DNA from: Coenobita brevimanus
Taxonomy: Eukaryota; Arthropoda; Malacostraca; Decapoda; Coenobitidae
Length of the DNA stretch: 64,000 nt
Assembly: GCA_032717465.1 (NCBI GenBank)
Contig: CM064690.1
Span: forward strand, 8,824,593 to 8,888,592
Reading direction: 5' to 3'
The notes under the pieces are model-generated. The model saw only the letters and a list, made by a program, of their open reading frames with translations, made no database searches and was not told the DNA's origin. Position 1 is the first letter of the stretch, and the number at the start of each line of letters is the position of its first letter. Both the position numbers and the translations under genes were made by a program. Below are positions 36,344 through 45,559 of the stretch, one piece after another.

Positions 36344-36661
36344 ATGAGAAATAGGGGCGTGGAAGAAGTTGAGAAGCGGAAGACAGAGTTATATGTAGAA
36401 AGAAAGAGAGAGGTGAAAAGATTAGTAAGAGAGAGTAAGAAGAGAGTGGATGAGGAAATTGGAAGGAATTTGAGTGTAAAGTGGAGGGACTGTAAGAAGA
36501 TGTTCTGGAAAGACGTGAAGAGAGTAAGACAGGGTGGAAGTGAGGTTAGCAGGGAAGTGAAAGATAAAAATGGTAGATTACGAATGGAGAAGGGAGAAAA
36601 AGTGAGCAGATGGAGAGAACACTTTAAGGAATTGTTAACATACAGGATGGAAGTAATGTGA
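36344..36661 (+). CDS. LINE copy D: basic linker segment
   Basis: 105 codons in the frame of the preceding ERLGKYELEQ segment, after a TGA that replaces the Trp codon of copy C. Rich in Lys, Arg and Glu (VERKREVKRLVRESKKRVDEE), probably helical. It ends WREHFKELLTYRMEVM, where a frameshift leads into the RT frame at 36658. Confidence 0.75.
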   Translation: MRNRGVEEVEKRKTELYVERKREVKRLVRESKKRVDEEIGRNLSVKWRDCKKMFWKDVKRVRQGGSEVSREVKDKNGRLRMEKGEKVSRWREHFKELLTYRMEVM

Positions 36662-37653
36662 GTATAAGTGGCTGGGGAATGGCTGGGAGGAGGGAGGTGA
36701 GAAGACAGGAAGAAATTAGTAGGATAGAAGTTGTGGAAGCAATGAGGAAAGTCAAAATGGGGAAAGCCCCAGGAATTGATGGAGTGTGTGGTGAAATGCT
36801 GAAGCATGGAGGAGAGATAGTAGTAGAATGGATGTGGAAGATGTGCAGATTGGCCCGGGAGGAAGGTAGAGTCCCGGAGGATTGGAAGTCAGGTATAATT
36901 ATTCCCTTATACAAAGGAAAAGGGGAAATAGAAGTGTGTGGTAATCATAGGGGCATTTGTCTTCTTAGTATAATAGGAAAAGTGTATGGTAGGATACTTA
37001 TTGACAGAGTTAGAGAAAGAAGAGAGGAATTAGTTGGAGAAGAACAGGGAGGCTTTAGGAAGGGAAGAGGTTGTGTAGATCAGATATTTATTCTTAGATC
37101 TTCAGTAGAAAAGTTTCTAGAGAAGGGAAAGAAGTTGTATGTGGCTTTCATGGATTTGGAAAAAGCATATGACAGGGTGGATAGACAAGGATTGTGGAAA
37201 GTATTAAGAATATATGGAGTAGATGGAAAGTTGTTGAATGCTGTGAAGAGTATGTATGATGGTGCTAAGGCTGCAGTGCGTGTGAATGGTGAACTAAGTG
37301 AATTTTTCTCTTTGAAGGTTGGTTTGAAACAGGGATGTGTCATGTCTCCATGGTTGTTCAATCTGTTCATGGATGGGGTAATAAAAGAGGTACAAGGTAG
37401 GGTAGTGGATGTTGGAGTGGCCCTGGTGAGAGAGGATAGTGTTTGGAAACTTCCTGTACTGTTGTTTGCAGACGATACTGTGTTATTGAGTGAAGACGAA
37501 GGAGAGCTGCAAGGATTGGTGGATAAGTTTGGGAGAGTGTGCAAGAAATGGAATCAAAAGGTGAATGTAGGGAAGAGTAAAGTGATGGTCTTTGAGAGAG
37601 GTGAAGGCAGTGAATGTACAGTGAGGTTGGATGGCGAGAAATTGAAAATGTGA
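36658..37653 (+). CDS. LINE copy D: reverse transcriptase
   Basis: A 331-codon frame with the RT core in one piece. KMGKAPGIDGVCGEMLKHGG is near residue 37. GIIIPLYKGKG, EEQGGFRKGRGCVDQIF and LYVAFMDLEKAYDRVDRQG (first catalytic Asp, near residue 165) follow. VGLKQGCVMSPWLF and VLLFADDTVLLSEDEGE (FADD, near residue 270) are both intact. It ends LDGEKLKM at a frameshift, after which copy C would read LENVCTFKYLGS. All polymerase catalytic residues are present, so this is the best-preserved RT of the family in the window. Confidence 0.87.
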   Translation: MSISGWGMAGRREVRRQEEISRIEVVEAMRKVKMGKAPGIDGVCGEMLKHGGEIVVEWMWKMCRLAREEGRVPEDWKSGIIIPLYKGKGEIEVCGNHRGICLLSIIGKVYGRILIDRVRERREELVGEEQGGFRKGRGCVDQIFILRSSVEKFLEKGKKLYVAFMDLEKAYDRVDRQGLWKVLRIYGVDGKLLNAVKSMYDGAKAAVRVNGELSEFFSLKVGLKQGCVMSPWLFNLFMDGVIKEVQGRVVDVGVALVREDSVWKLPVLLFADDTVLLSEDEGELQGLVDKFGRVCKKWNQKVNVGKSKVMVFERGEGSECTVRLDGEKLKM

Positions 37654-38243
37654 GTACGTTTAAGTACTTGGGTAGTGTGATGAGTAAGGATGGAGGTTTG
37701 GAGGGTGAAGTGCTTGAAAGGGTGCAGCAGGGAAGAATGGTTGCTGGTTCTTTGAAAGCAGTGATAAGAAACAGGGAAGTGAGCATGGAAGTGAAAAAGT
37801 TACTACATGACAGTATTGTGATACCAACTCTAACGTATGGAAGTGAAGCTTGGACATTGTTGGAAGGACACATGTCAAGAGTGAAAGCAGTGGAAATGAG
37901 TTGTTTAAGAGGAGCCTGTGGAGTCACATGGAGAGACAGGCTGACGAATGAGGATATAAGGGAGCGTTGTGGTGTGGATGTGGATGTGATAGGAAGTGTT
38001 ATGAAGAACACACTGAGGTGGTTTGGCCATGTGGAGAGGATGGAGGGTGAAAGACTGACGAAGAGAGTGTTTATGAGTGAGATGGAGGGGGGAAGAGGGA
38101 GGGGGAGGCCGAGGATGAGATGGAGGGATGGGGTGGAGAGATATATGAGAGAGGGGTGTGTGAGTTGGGAGCAGGGCAGTGAAATGGCGGGGCACAGGAC
38201 GACGTGGAGGCGATTTGTTTGTGGCCACCCCGAACGGGATTGA
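37614..38243 (+). CDS. LINE copy D: RT thumb and C-terminal domain
   Basis: 209 codons continuing after the frameshift at about 37645. FKYLGSVMSKDGGLEGEVLE, IPTLTYGSEAWTLLEG, KNTLRWFGHVERMEGERLTK and GRGRPRMRWRDGVERYMREG are all present. It ends VCGHPERD just before the non-coding tail GAGGCGTTTGGCAATAGATA. The LRWFGHVERM block is a conserved C-terminal feature of several RTE/Jockey-type LINEs; its role is not known to me. Confidence 0.83.
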   Translation: MYSEVGWREIENVSTFKYLGSVMSKDGGLEGEVLERVQQGRMVAGSLKAVIRNREVSMEVKKLLHDSIVIPTLTYGSEAWTLLEGHMSRVKAVEMSCLRGACGVTWRDRLTNEDIRERCGVDVDVIGSVMKNTLRWFGHVERMEGERLTKRVFMSEMEGGRGRGRPRMRWRDGVERYMREGCVSWEQGSEMAGHRTTWRRFVCGHPERD

Positions 38244-38319
38244 GGCGTTTGGCAATAGATAGATACATAGATATTCTCGATGTCTTGCTGATACTGAAAA
38301 ACATTTAATGTAAAAAAAA

Positions 38320-38600
38320 AAAAATCTGAACCTTTTGGCAGTTACAGATACTGCAACTTTTTTTTTTTTTTTTTTTTCAGTGCTCTAGTTGCTGCATGTA
38401 TTGAAAAGATTTGTTCAATATCGGCGTTCCAAAAATTCGAAAGGTTTGCAGATGTTTGAGGGCAAAATTCTGCATATCTAGTTCACTCGAAACGAAGAAA
38501 TAGTTTTAGTTGGCAGATCGTAAAGGTTATAAGGCTTGCCTGTAGAAAACTTGCCTTAGAACAAAGGATTTTGCTGTGCGTGTTTCACACACTTTGATCT
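38320..38600. other. No gene seen
   Basis: A T-run at about 38360-38379 and the residual minisatellite piece noted above. Confidence 0.4.
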
Positions 38601-38604
38601 GACT

Positions 38605-39115
38605 GATTACTTCGCCCGGACAAAGTCAGGAGAGGTATTGCTTTTGTTTTGTTTCGAGTTTGTTTTGTTTCTTTGTTAGTAACATTACAGAGAAAGGGCT
38701 GAATGGATGTACATGAAACTTTCAGGATATGTGGGCACTGGTCCTAAAAGAAAATGATTAAATTTCGAAGTTAATCGAATGATCTTGAAAGGTCAAAATC
38801 AAGGTCAAGGATTTTCAGACCTATAACTTGAAACCAGTTGAAAATATATTTACTCTTATGAACATGCAGGGACCTCATAATATGGGCTTTCATTTGGCAC
38901 CAAGACCTTTGACCTTGAATGACCTTGAAAGGTCAAACTCAAGGTCACGGTTATTCAGGGGGCTATAACTCAAAAGTGGTTAAAAACAGAAAGATATTTA
39001 CTATAATCAGCTTATATGAAATCCCATAAAGGTTTTTAATTGATACTATATCCTTTGACCGTAAATGACCTTGAAACGCCAAACTTACGCCAAACCCTTA
39101 CTGGTAGGTGGTAGC
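38605..39115. repeat. AGGTCA-rich dispersed repeat
   Basis: It opens CTTCGCCCGGACAAAGTCAGG, has a TTTGTTT-rich stretch and a TTACAGAGAAAGGGCTGAATG block. It then contains repeated TGACCTTGAAAGGTCAA and TCAAGGTCA motifs (near 38788, 38806, 38920, 38940 and 39066). Architecture resembles the element at 43010-43440 and the arrays at 31.5 and 44.3 kb. Non-coding. Confidence 0.5.
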
Positions 39116-39424
39116 GACCATCATCCACTCACTTGATGTAGTGCTGCCTACTTCTTCCTTATCCTTTATCATTTTTTTTTTCTGTGCCTGCCCTCCTCTC
39201 TTCCTATTTCTCCCATCTTTCCTGTCACTTCTTACTGCTTTTCTTTCCTTTTTCAGGTGGCTTCACATTGAGTGACAAGCCAAATGGTTTCCTGTAAGCC
39301 AAGAAACCATTTACAACGCTGGGTGGTAACCATATAACCAAACCATACGTGCTCCCTAAGTGTCAACAAGTGGGTTGGTGGAGGGTTAGTGCCCCTCCCC
39401 GTAAAACAAATAACTCAAAGTCAT

Positions 39425-39478
39425 TGCCCACCCCTTATGGGATTATGGCGTCTGGCAATAGATAAATAGATAGATAAA
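39425..39478 (+). mobile_element. GATA-tailed LINE, 3'-end-only fragment
   Basis: GCCCACCCCTTATGGGATTA followed by TGGCGTCTGGCAATAGATAAATAGATAG corresponds to the last 30-odd bases and tail of copies C and D. Only about 50 bases of the element are present. Confidence 0.7.
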
Positions 39479-39587
39479 AATTTCCCTTTCACTAATAATT
39501 GACGGGTGTCTGTAGGATAAGGGTAGAAGTGGAACATGGAGGCGACAAAACATGTCGTGTAACCCCTACCTGATGACGGGTGCTGGG

Positions 39588-39750
39588 GAAAGGACGCCAT
39601 CACGTGCCAGCACCAATATAAGCAGGCGGCTTCACTACCTGGTTATACAAACGTACATCAAAAGATGCATGGTGGACTACAGGAATTAGGGAAATTGACC
39701 TGGAATTAATCAGATTTATGTCCAGATCAGCCTAGGATTATAACACCGCC

Positions 39751-39782
<32 letters not shown>

Positions 39783-39795
39783 CAACAACAGCACA
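39588..39795 (+). mobile_element. CAA-tailed interspersed repeat, copy 3
   Basis: It starts GGACGCCATCACGTGCCAGC, has CACCAATATAAGCAGGCGGC and CTACCTGGTTATAC, and ends in (CAC)n(CAA)n at 39749-39792. Same block order as the other copies. Confidence 0.55.
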
Positions 39796-40071
39796 TTATG
39801 AAGGCTAGGTTCACACCAAATTCGTTATGGCCATGTGTAATACCTGACTGCTACAGAACGACTCTTTATAACATTTGACCTCAGCTCCATGTTTAAGTGG
39901 TGGGATATCTGGCAGTCTAGTAAGTTAAGTCTCTCAAATTTATTTTAGCTGCCTCCTTGCGATTACTTCCAGCTTTGAGTAGGGTTATGAACTAGTGGGG
40001 TGAGATACATCCTTAATAATCGTTTTCTATACGAGATGCCATTTCCAAGTTGATATTAGTTCATCTGATAG

Positions 40072-40093
40072 AGGAAATAATAATAATAATAAC

Positions 40094-40146
<53 letters not shown>

Positions 40147-40164
40147 TAATAATAATAATAATAT
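40072..40164. repeat. (AAT)n microsatellite
   Basis: About 90 bases of AAT/ATA triplets with single-base interruptions. Confidence 0.95.
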
Positions 40165-40234
40165 AAACTGAAAGTATGTCACCCGGAATCAGAGGGTCAA
40201 CGACTTCCTACTACAGACCGGATTCCGAATATCA

Positions 40235-40340
40235 GTTGGCCTCTGTGGCATGATTGGTTGTAGTCATGCGTTGGAGAAGAGTGTGTGTTAATGTGCCATG
40301 ATGCAAATCCAAGCCTTGGCCGGATTATTTATTTTTAAGT
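40235..40340 (+). mobile_element. tRNA-derived SINE head, diverged
   Basis: TGGCATGATTGG (40246-40257) approximates the A box and ATGCAAATCC (40301-40310) the B box. No acceptor stem is visible, and the body continues beyond the head. Confidence 0.45.
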
Positions 40341-40564
40341 CACCTACATTCTGATATGGGCGTAGGGGGATCTCCAGTGGTGAAAATGATCTGGAATATG
40401 TTGGGCCAGTCTAGCTTCCGTCTCTCCCACACTTCATATATATAAATTGGGAATGGACTGGCCATTTTTAGTTCTTGTTTCAGGTCGGCTTCCGGACGTT
40501 TTTGCTTAAAAAATAATTTATTTCTGCATTTAGTTTTACTGAATTAGACTAAATGATGGAGTGA

Positions 40565-40800
40565 GAAACCTTCACCTGATGCCACTGATATAACAGGATG
40601 GCCTCTCTACCCGGTTATAGCAGTGTCACTAACCTTCATTTCTATCCACCGGAAGAAGAATCTTCCCCTGGAAGAAAGGGGAAACTTCGCTTGCAGCTAA
40701 CTAGGATCAAGTGTTAGAGGAACCTGAGTCCACAACCACAAATCGACATAAACGAACAAAAATTCTCTTCTCTCCAAAGAACAATATGCTTAGCTTTAAC
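40565..40800 (+). mobile_element. CAA-tailed interspersed repeat, copy 4
   Basis: GAAACCTTCACCTGATGCCAC opens it. CTGATATAACAGGATGGCC, CTACCCGGTTATAGCAGTG, TATCCACCGGAAGAAGAATC and GGGGAAACTTCGCTTGCAGC follow. It is the best-preserved copy of the central part, and it ends at the TTAACCCTTTCAGG motif at 40798. Confidence 0.6.
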
Positions 40801-40920
40801 CCTTTCAGGCCGCGAACGTACTCTATATTATTGCAACCTCCAGACGACTTTATTCAACTTAGGAAAAAACTTTAGAATTGTGGTGGATATGGATAGTCTT
40901 TATTAATATTGTGTGTTAAA

Positions 40921-40921
<1 letters not shown>

Positions 40922-40974
<53 letters not shown>
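40922..40974. repeat. (CA)n microsatellite
   Basis: About 50 bases of uninterrupted CA. Confidence 0.95.
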
Positions 40975-40975
<1 letters not shown>

Positions 40976-41080
40976 GCCTTGTCAAAGTAGCAAATATTAT
41001 ACTAAAAATACATGACTGATTTGAGGGGGTTGACCGGTAATGGTAACTGATTTTGTATTTAAAGACATATGAGAAATGGA

Positions 41081-41160
41081 CAAGGGGTAGCGTAGTGGGT
41101 TAAGGAACTCCACGATCATGAGGCCCATAAGGTTCAAATCCAAGGAATGATTGTGCCTGG
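41081..41160 (+). mobile_element. tRNA-derived SINE head
   Basis: TAGCGTAGTGGG (41088-41099) matches the pol III A box and GGTTCAAATCC (41131-41141) is an exact B box. They are 43 bases apart, start to start, as in a tRNA. The flanking 7-mers do not pair, so this is a SINE promoter and not a functional tRNA. Confidence 0.7.
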
Positions 41161-41650
41161 CATAAAACAAAACACAAAATTATTCAGGGGCCTAATGCTA
41201 ATCGCCCGCAAATTTGATCACAGTAGTGACCCTTCATTTCTTGTAAATTAAAGGATGACTTCATTTGGTGCAATTCTGCAAGGTTTGGTGAAAATTCGTC
41301 CATAACTTTTCGAGTGATGAAGGTATAATTACATGTATAGATACTAATATCTGATTGCAAGGGAAAAGGGAAAATGCGAAAATCAAGGTCTTTCGCGATT
41401 TCGCGAATTTCGCAAATATTTAATTTTTTCTAGAGTATATTGTTTGTTAATGTACAAGCTACCAGCAAACCAGATTTGAAGAAAATATCTCCATCCGTTG
41501 CTGAAATATCGGCCAAATTACAGTTTCATATAATGGCTCCTGGCTTTCGTCGTCTTTGATCAAATCCTCGCGAAAAGTTAATCACCTCTTCCCACCCAGT
41601 TAGTTGTTACCTGAAGGTTTGGTGAAAATTCATCCACAAATTTTCGAGTC
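41161..41650. repeat. Dispersed non-coding repeat with internal direct copy
   Basis: AAGGTTTGGTGAAAATTCGT with CCATAACTTTTCGAG (about 41279-41314) recurs at about 41615-41650 as AAGGTTTGGTGAAAATTCAT with CCACAAATTTTCGAG. Nothing coding. Confidence 0.5.
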
Positions 41651-41651
<1 letters not shown>

Positions 41652-41681
<30 letters not shown>

Positions 41682-41705
41682 GCACGCAAGCACGCGCGCG
41701 CGCGC
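41652..41705. repeat. (CA)n with CG-rich end
   Basis: About 30 bases of CA followed by a short GC/CG alternation (GCGCGCGCGCG near 41695-41704). Confidence 0.85.
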
Positions 41706-41772
41706 CGACAAAAACTACATCGTCTCACCCTGCTGAAGGCGAGCGATAAAAATAATAAAAAGTGCTGTAGCG

Positions 41773-41839
41773 TGATGCCTTCACGCTATGGTACCGATAT
41801 AACAGGGTGGCTCTGTAGCAGCAACAGCAGTAGCAGATC
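41773..41839 (+). mobile_element. CAA-tailed interspersed repeat, partial copy
   Basis: GATGCCTTCACGCTATGGTA followed by CCGATATAACAGGGTGGC matches the opening of the family. It stops at the left TTAA of the next MITE. Confidence 0.5.
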
Positions 41840-42607
41840 TTAACCCGTCACGTCCCGAGGTTTTCCGCACCTCCGACATCCCCCAGTCCCGAGGTATTTT
41901 CGATTTTTTTTTTTTTTTTGGCTAAAACCTTCGCTTTTGGTGAGAAACATCGAAAATTCATAGAGAAATCGCTCACCTGAGGTTTAAAGTGCCCAATCCA
42001 GGTAGGAGTTCCTCCTTACTTGAGTGGGTTTTCTAACATGCTGGCACCAAAGAAAACGAGTTCTATGGGAGGGTAACTATTTTATCCACTCATAAACGGT
42101 ATTTATTTATTACTTGGTACGAATGTATATGTAGTATGACAGTATATTGGTTTTCAAGCAGTAATAAAGGCATTATAAGCATTGTTTCACTCACTAACTA
42201 ATCACCATACCTGACCTATTTTTGCCACACTACCTGATCATTATTTTTGGCTGTTTCTTCTTCTAATGCTATGTAAATATTGTCCTCCACATTGTCATCG
42301 ATTGGGGAATCACTCTGGCCCTGAATAACTTTACTAGCCAGGTCACTGGTAACAGGTCCTTTGCCAAGACAATGTCGTGAGGGGGGGAGGGGGGAGGTTA
42401 TGCAGTGTAAGACATTGTCCCTGCTTGGTATCTTGTACAGGAATAGAGGAAGGTGTCCCGTGTATGCATACGAAAAATCACGTGCGAAAATTGAAAATTG
42501 TGCAAATTAGCGACCTTGCAATTCCACGACGTACTGGTACGTCACCGGGACTGGCAAATGCAAATCGTTGCAACGTACCCATACGTCGATGGGATGGGGC
42601 AGGTTAA
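41840..42607 (+). mobile_element. piggyBac-like MITE, copy 3
   Basis: It opens TTAACCCGTCACGTCCCGAGG and closes GGGATGGGGCAGG then TTAA, with intact TTAA on both sides. The interior matches copy 1 closely. A palindrome GACGTAC-TG-GTACGTC lies near 42527-42543. It is 768 bp including both TTAA sites and codes for no protein. It is the best-preserved copy of the three. Confidence 0.8.
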
Positions 42608-42759
42608 AAACAAAACAAAAAAAAAAAAGATTGTGTACAGAACATTTGGCTTTGTGTTTCCGTCCGAAAATGAAGAAGTATAAAAGTTCATGAGTGAACT
42701 GCAGACAGGGAACGACGGCACGAGTTTTGTCAATGACGTCTACGACAACCATGGTTCTG

Positions 42760-42965
42760 AAGAACGCCTTCACTTGTTGGCACGGATACCACCAGGCAAC
42801 TTTGCTGGTTGACTATTCAAACGTCGTTCATCACCCTCCCTATGCCCCAGAAGGAAGATTCTGGATTGCAGGAAAAGGGCAGCTTCGGCCTACAGTCCAG
42901 GTAAGACTGAGGCCATGACATCAGCAATAACAGAGACACCCCTATATTACCCTATCTGTCCATAT
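42760..42965 (+). mobile_element. CAA-tailed interspersed repeat, copy 5
   Basis: GAACGCCTTCACTTGTTGGC opens it. GAAGGAAGATTCTGG and GGGCAGCTTCGGCCTACAGTC follow, with an AGCAATAACAGAGACACCCC end. The 74-codon frame across it is not convincing. Confidence 0.5.
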
Positions 42966-43009
42966 TAATTTTCACTCTCCTAAATTTACATCACTGGCTT
43001 TCCAATCAT

Positions 43010-43440
43010 TACCTCCGCCAAGGAGGTTATGTTTTCACCCCTGTCCGTTTGCTTGTTTGTTGGTTGGTTGGTTTGTGAGCAAGATTACACAAAAACTACA
43101 GAACGAATTTCCACGAAACTTGGTAGAAGAATGAGCCTCGGCCCAGAATAGACTCCATTAAATTTTGGTGCAGATCCGGATAAAGGTGCGGATCCAGGAC
43201 TTCTTCATTTTCACTTTCTTTAACATTGCAAGACGGGGCATTTTTCAACATTTTTGTAAATTTTTCAGTGAATATTGCATGGATCGTGATGAAAAAATCA
43301 GGCATATTTAGGATGTTGCTATCTTCAAATGTGCACAGTTTTGCATGGATCCATATAAAATTCCGGATCTAGCGGATTTAAATGTGCTTTTATAGGGGAG
43401 TAGTCTTTTTCCAGTTGCATGTTGGGCCTTAGCGGAGGTA
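43010..43440. mobile_element. Non-coding element with 14-bp terminal inverted repeats
   Basis: The left end is TACCTCCGCCAAGG (43010-43023). The right end is CCTTAGCGGAGGTA (43427-43440), the inverse with one mismatch. After the left end come GTTATGTTTTCACC, a TTTGTTTGTTGG-rich stretch and GATTACACAAAAACTAC. The interior has repeated GGATC/GATCC words. I recall very similar sequences being widely dispersed among aquatic animals, but cannot verify this here. No target duplication is obvious. Confidence 0.6.
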
Positions 43441-43659
43441 TGCGCTCTACTGAGTGCCATTCTATTCCCTCACTGGATCAGTGTTTATTGGTATGGAGTA
43501 GACAAGGATGTTTAGGCTGAATTCTTGTTTCAATAGGAGGCTCCGTAACACATCTGCCTCAGTGCTTTCTTTATCGTCGTATATCTCAACATCGTCTTGC
43601 ATGTCATTACATCTGCGACTCATCAGGCAGAAGCGGGTGCTGTTTGAATCAGCCAGTGC

Positions 43660-43680
43660 ATGTGTGTTTGTGTGTGTGTG
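43660..43680. repeat. (GT)n
   Basis: Short GT tract directly before the first SINE unit of the dimer. Confidence 0.85.
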
Positions 43681-43934
43681 TAATTCACCGGGTCGGTCAG
43701 GATCACTTGATGGTGGTGATCGTCAGCTTTTTACCCTCCCGGAAGGGAGCTGAGAGCTCATATAGTCCGATCTAAGGTCAAGGCTGTGACCTTCACACAC
43801 CTACACACCCGTCCCCTTGCTCAAGGGGGATAGTAACCACCCACTTCGTCAGTGAAACTTTTCGCAACCTGAGCGAGGCGCGAACTCCCATCCACCAGTT
43901 GGCAAACGAGAACGTTACCACTGCACCAGCGAGC

Positions 43935-43937
<3 letters not shown>
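43681..43937 (-). mobile_element. tRNA-derived SINE, dimer unit 1
   Basis: On the minus strand it starts with CGCTCGCTGGTGCAGTGG, whose TGGTGCAGTGG is an A box, and GAGTTCGCGCCTCGC about 45 bases later resembles a B box. The body runs to GGTGAATTA and then a CA tract on that strand. Unit 2, 288 bases downstream, is nearly identical. Confidence 0.65.
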
Positions 43938-43968
<31 letters not shown>

Positions 43969-43972
<4 letters not shown>

Positions 43973-44206
43973 TCACCGGGTCGGTCAGGATCACTTGATG
44001 GTGGTGATCGTCAGCTTTTACCCTCCCGGAAGGGAGCTGAGAGCTCATATAGTCCGATCTAAGGGCAAGGCTGTGACCTTCACACACCCACACACCCGTC
44101 CCCTTGCTCAAGGGGGACAGTAACCACCCACTTCGTCAGTGAAACTTTTCGCAACCTGAGCGAGGCGCGAACTCCCGTCTACCAGATGGCAAGCGAGAAC
44201 GTTACC

Positions 44207-44212
<6 letters not shown>
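43969..44212 (-). mobile_element. tRNA-derived SINE, dimer unit 2
   Basis: Nearly identical to 43681-43937, including the block ATTCACCGGGTCGGTCAGGA and the B-box-like segment. Its A-box end (the right side) is cut short by a GT tract where unit 1 reads GCACCAGCGAGC. Confidence 0.65.
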
Positions 44213-44277
<65 letters not shown>

Positions 44278-44314
44278 CTGTGTGTGTGTGTGTCTGTGTG
44301 TGTCTGTGTGTAAA
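44211..44314. repeat. (GT)n microsatellite
   Basis: About 100 bases of GT with a few TT and CT interruptions. A shorter GT tract (43936-43968) separates the two SINE units. Confidence 0.95.
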
Positions 44315-44329
44315 ATATAACAAACATAT

Positions 44330-45310
44330 TTTCTTATTTTAACAAATCTTGGTGTTTATTGAGGGTCTGCGAATAAGCAAATCTAACGTTTTGAGAACAG
44401 TATATCAAAACGTGACCTTGCAAAATCAAAATAAATGTTTTTTTTTTTCCTTGTTAATCCAATGTTTACCATACTTGAGGGAATGGTTGAAGGTAAAGCA
44501 GATTTGAATTGATTTAGTTTTAAGGACAGTTACTCATGGATCACGGTGACAGTCAAGGTCAGATGTCGACCCGTGTGTGTGCTTATTTATATAGGGCTAA
44601 AAGAGCTAAATCCGATTTTAATCCATCTTGGTGGAAGGGCTGAAGGTCAGCCATGGAATAAATTGTTGTTCTTTAGAACAACAGATCAAAGGTCAAGATC
44701 ACAAGCAAGGTCATCTTATTCAGTAATTATCCAACTGAGACAGTCCAAGGTCACACGGCAAGAGCAATTCAGTTTTTGATATGATCTGAATCAAATTTCG
44801 TGGAAGGCTTAAGCGTCAGGCAAGAAGAGTGGGATTTACTTTGAACACAATCAGTTGGAGGTCGAGGTTACAGGAGGAAGTAAATGTCGACCAGTGTGTC
44901 TGTGTATGAACAAAATACTGTAACTAAAACAGCTTTGATAAGATTTGGATCAAACTAGGTAGAAGAGTCAAGGATCTCTGAAGAAGCTGACTTTGTTTTT
45001 CTAACAATAAGTTTAAAAACAAAGTAAAACTTCATTATTTTTTCTGATGTAGATTAACTTTTGTGGTGAAGCTCACATTAAAACTTGATATAGGGATTAG
45101 ATTTTGATATCATTCAGACGAAGGTCATAATAAAGGGAAATGTCGAAGGTTAAGGTCACCGGACAAAGACAACTAAAACATCTTTCTTCTGATCTGAACC
45201 AAAGCTGGTGAAAGGGTTACCCGTTAGACAAGAATGACTTAATTCGGTTTTGAGTGCAATCTGTCGAAGGTCAAGTCCGCAGGGCAAAATAAAATCTTCG
45301 GCGTTTTGAC
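44330..45310 (+). repeat. Degenerate tandem array, period about 155 bp
   Basis: Units of the type GATCTGAATCAAATTT-GGTGGAAGG-AAGGTCAGGCAAGAA-TTTTGAACACAATCAG-GAAGGTCAAGGTCA recur near 44513, 44668, 44838, 45102 and 45255. The same unit lies in reverse orientation at 31.5-32.2 kb. AGGTCA half-sites are frequent. Confidence 0.55.
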
Positions 45311-45314
45311 TATA

Positions 45315-45551
45315 CTCATTTTTTTTTTTTTTTTTTTTTTTATCGAGGCGAAGATGCATTGACAGATTGGTGATTATTGGCTGAATGTAACATTACTTCA
45401 TAATCTAGCATTATTAACTGACATCAAATATCTGAGAGGGAAATTTGGGTTAGTAAATATTTTTTGGACATGCTGCATTCAGCCAGTCATCATCAAGCTG
45501 TCAAGTGCATCTTCGCCTCAATAAAAAAAAAAAAAAAAAAAAAAAAATGAG
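45315..45551. mobile_element. Foldback MITE with homopolymer arms, TA-flanked
   Basis: The left arm is CTCA, about 23 T, then ATCGAGGCGAAGATGCA and TTGACAG. The right arm is CTGTCAAGTGCATCTTCGCC, TCAAT, about 25 A, then TGAG. The arms are about 50 bp each and nearly perfect inverses around a centre of about 130 bp. TA lies outside both ends (45313-45314 and 45552-45553). The TA flank suits a mariner-type MITE (inference), although ATACTC/GAGTAT symmetry continues slightly past the ends. Confidence 0.65.
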
Positions 45552-45559
45552 TATAGTTG

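Larger units (their letters stand above)
36147..38266 (+). mobile_element. GATA-tailed LINE, 5'-truncated copy D
   Basis: Same family as copy C, plus strand. Similarity starts at ERLGKYELEQMGDVEGVC (36147), inside the linker after the endonuclease, and runs through the RT to the 3' tail GGCAATAGATAGATACATAG (38249-38268). It has one stop near 36342 (TGA where copy C has TGG) and two frameshifts (about 36650 and 37645). 5' truncation and a simple tail are standard outcomes of target-primed reverse transcription. Confidence 0.88.

Noticed and set aside
36139..36807. Minus-strand frame of 222 codons, and similar long frames opposite LINE copies C and D (34363-35028, 34965-35642, 37080-37544, 37367-38011)
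   Set aside because: They are antisense shadows of the purine-rich LINE coding strand. Their Ser/Thr/Phe/Pro composition matches the complement of the RT and endonuclease codons.
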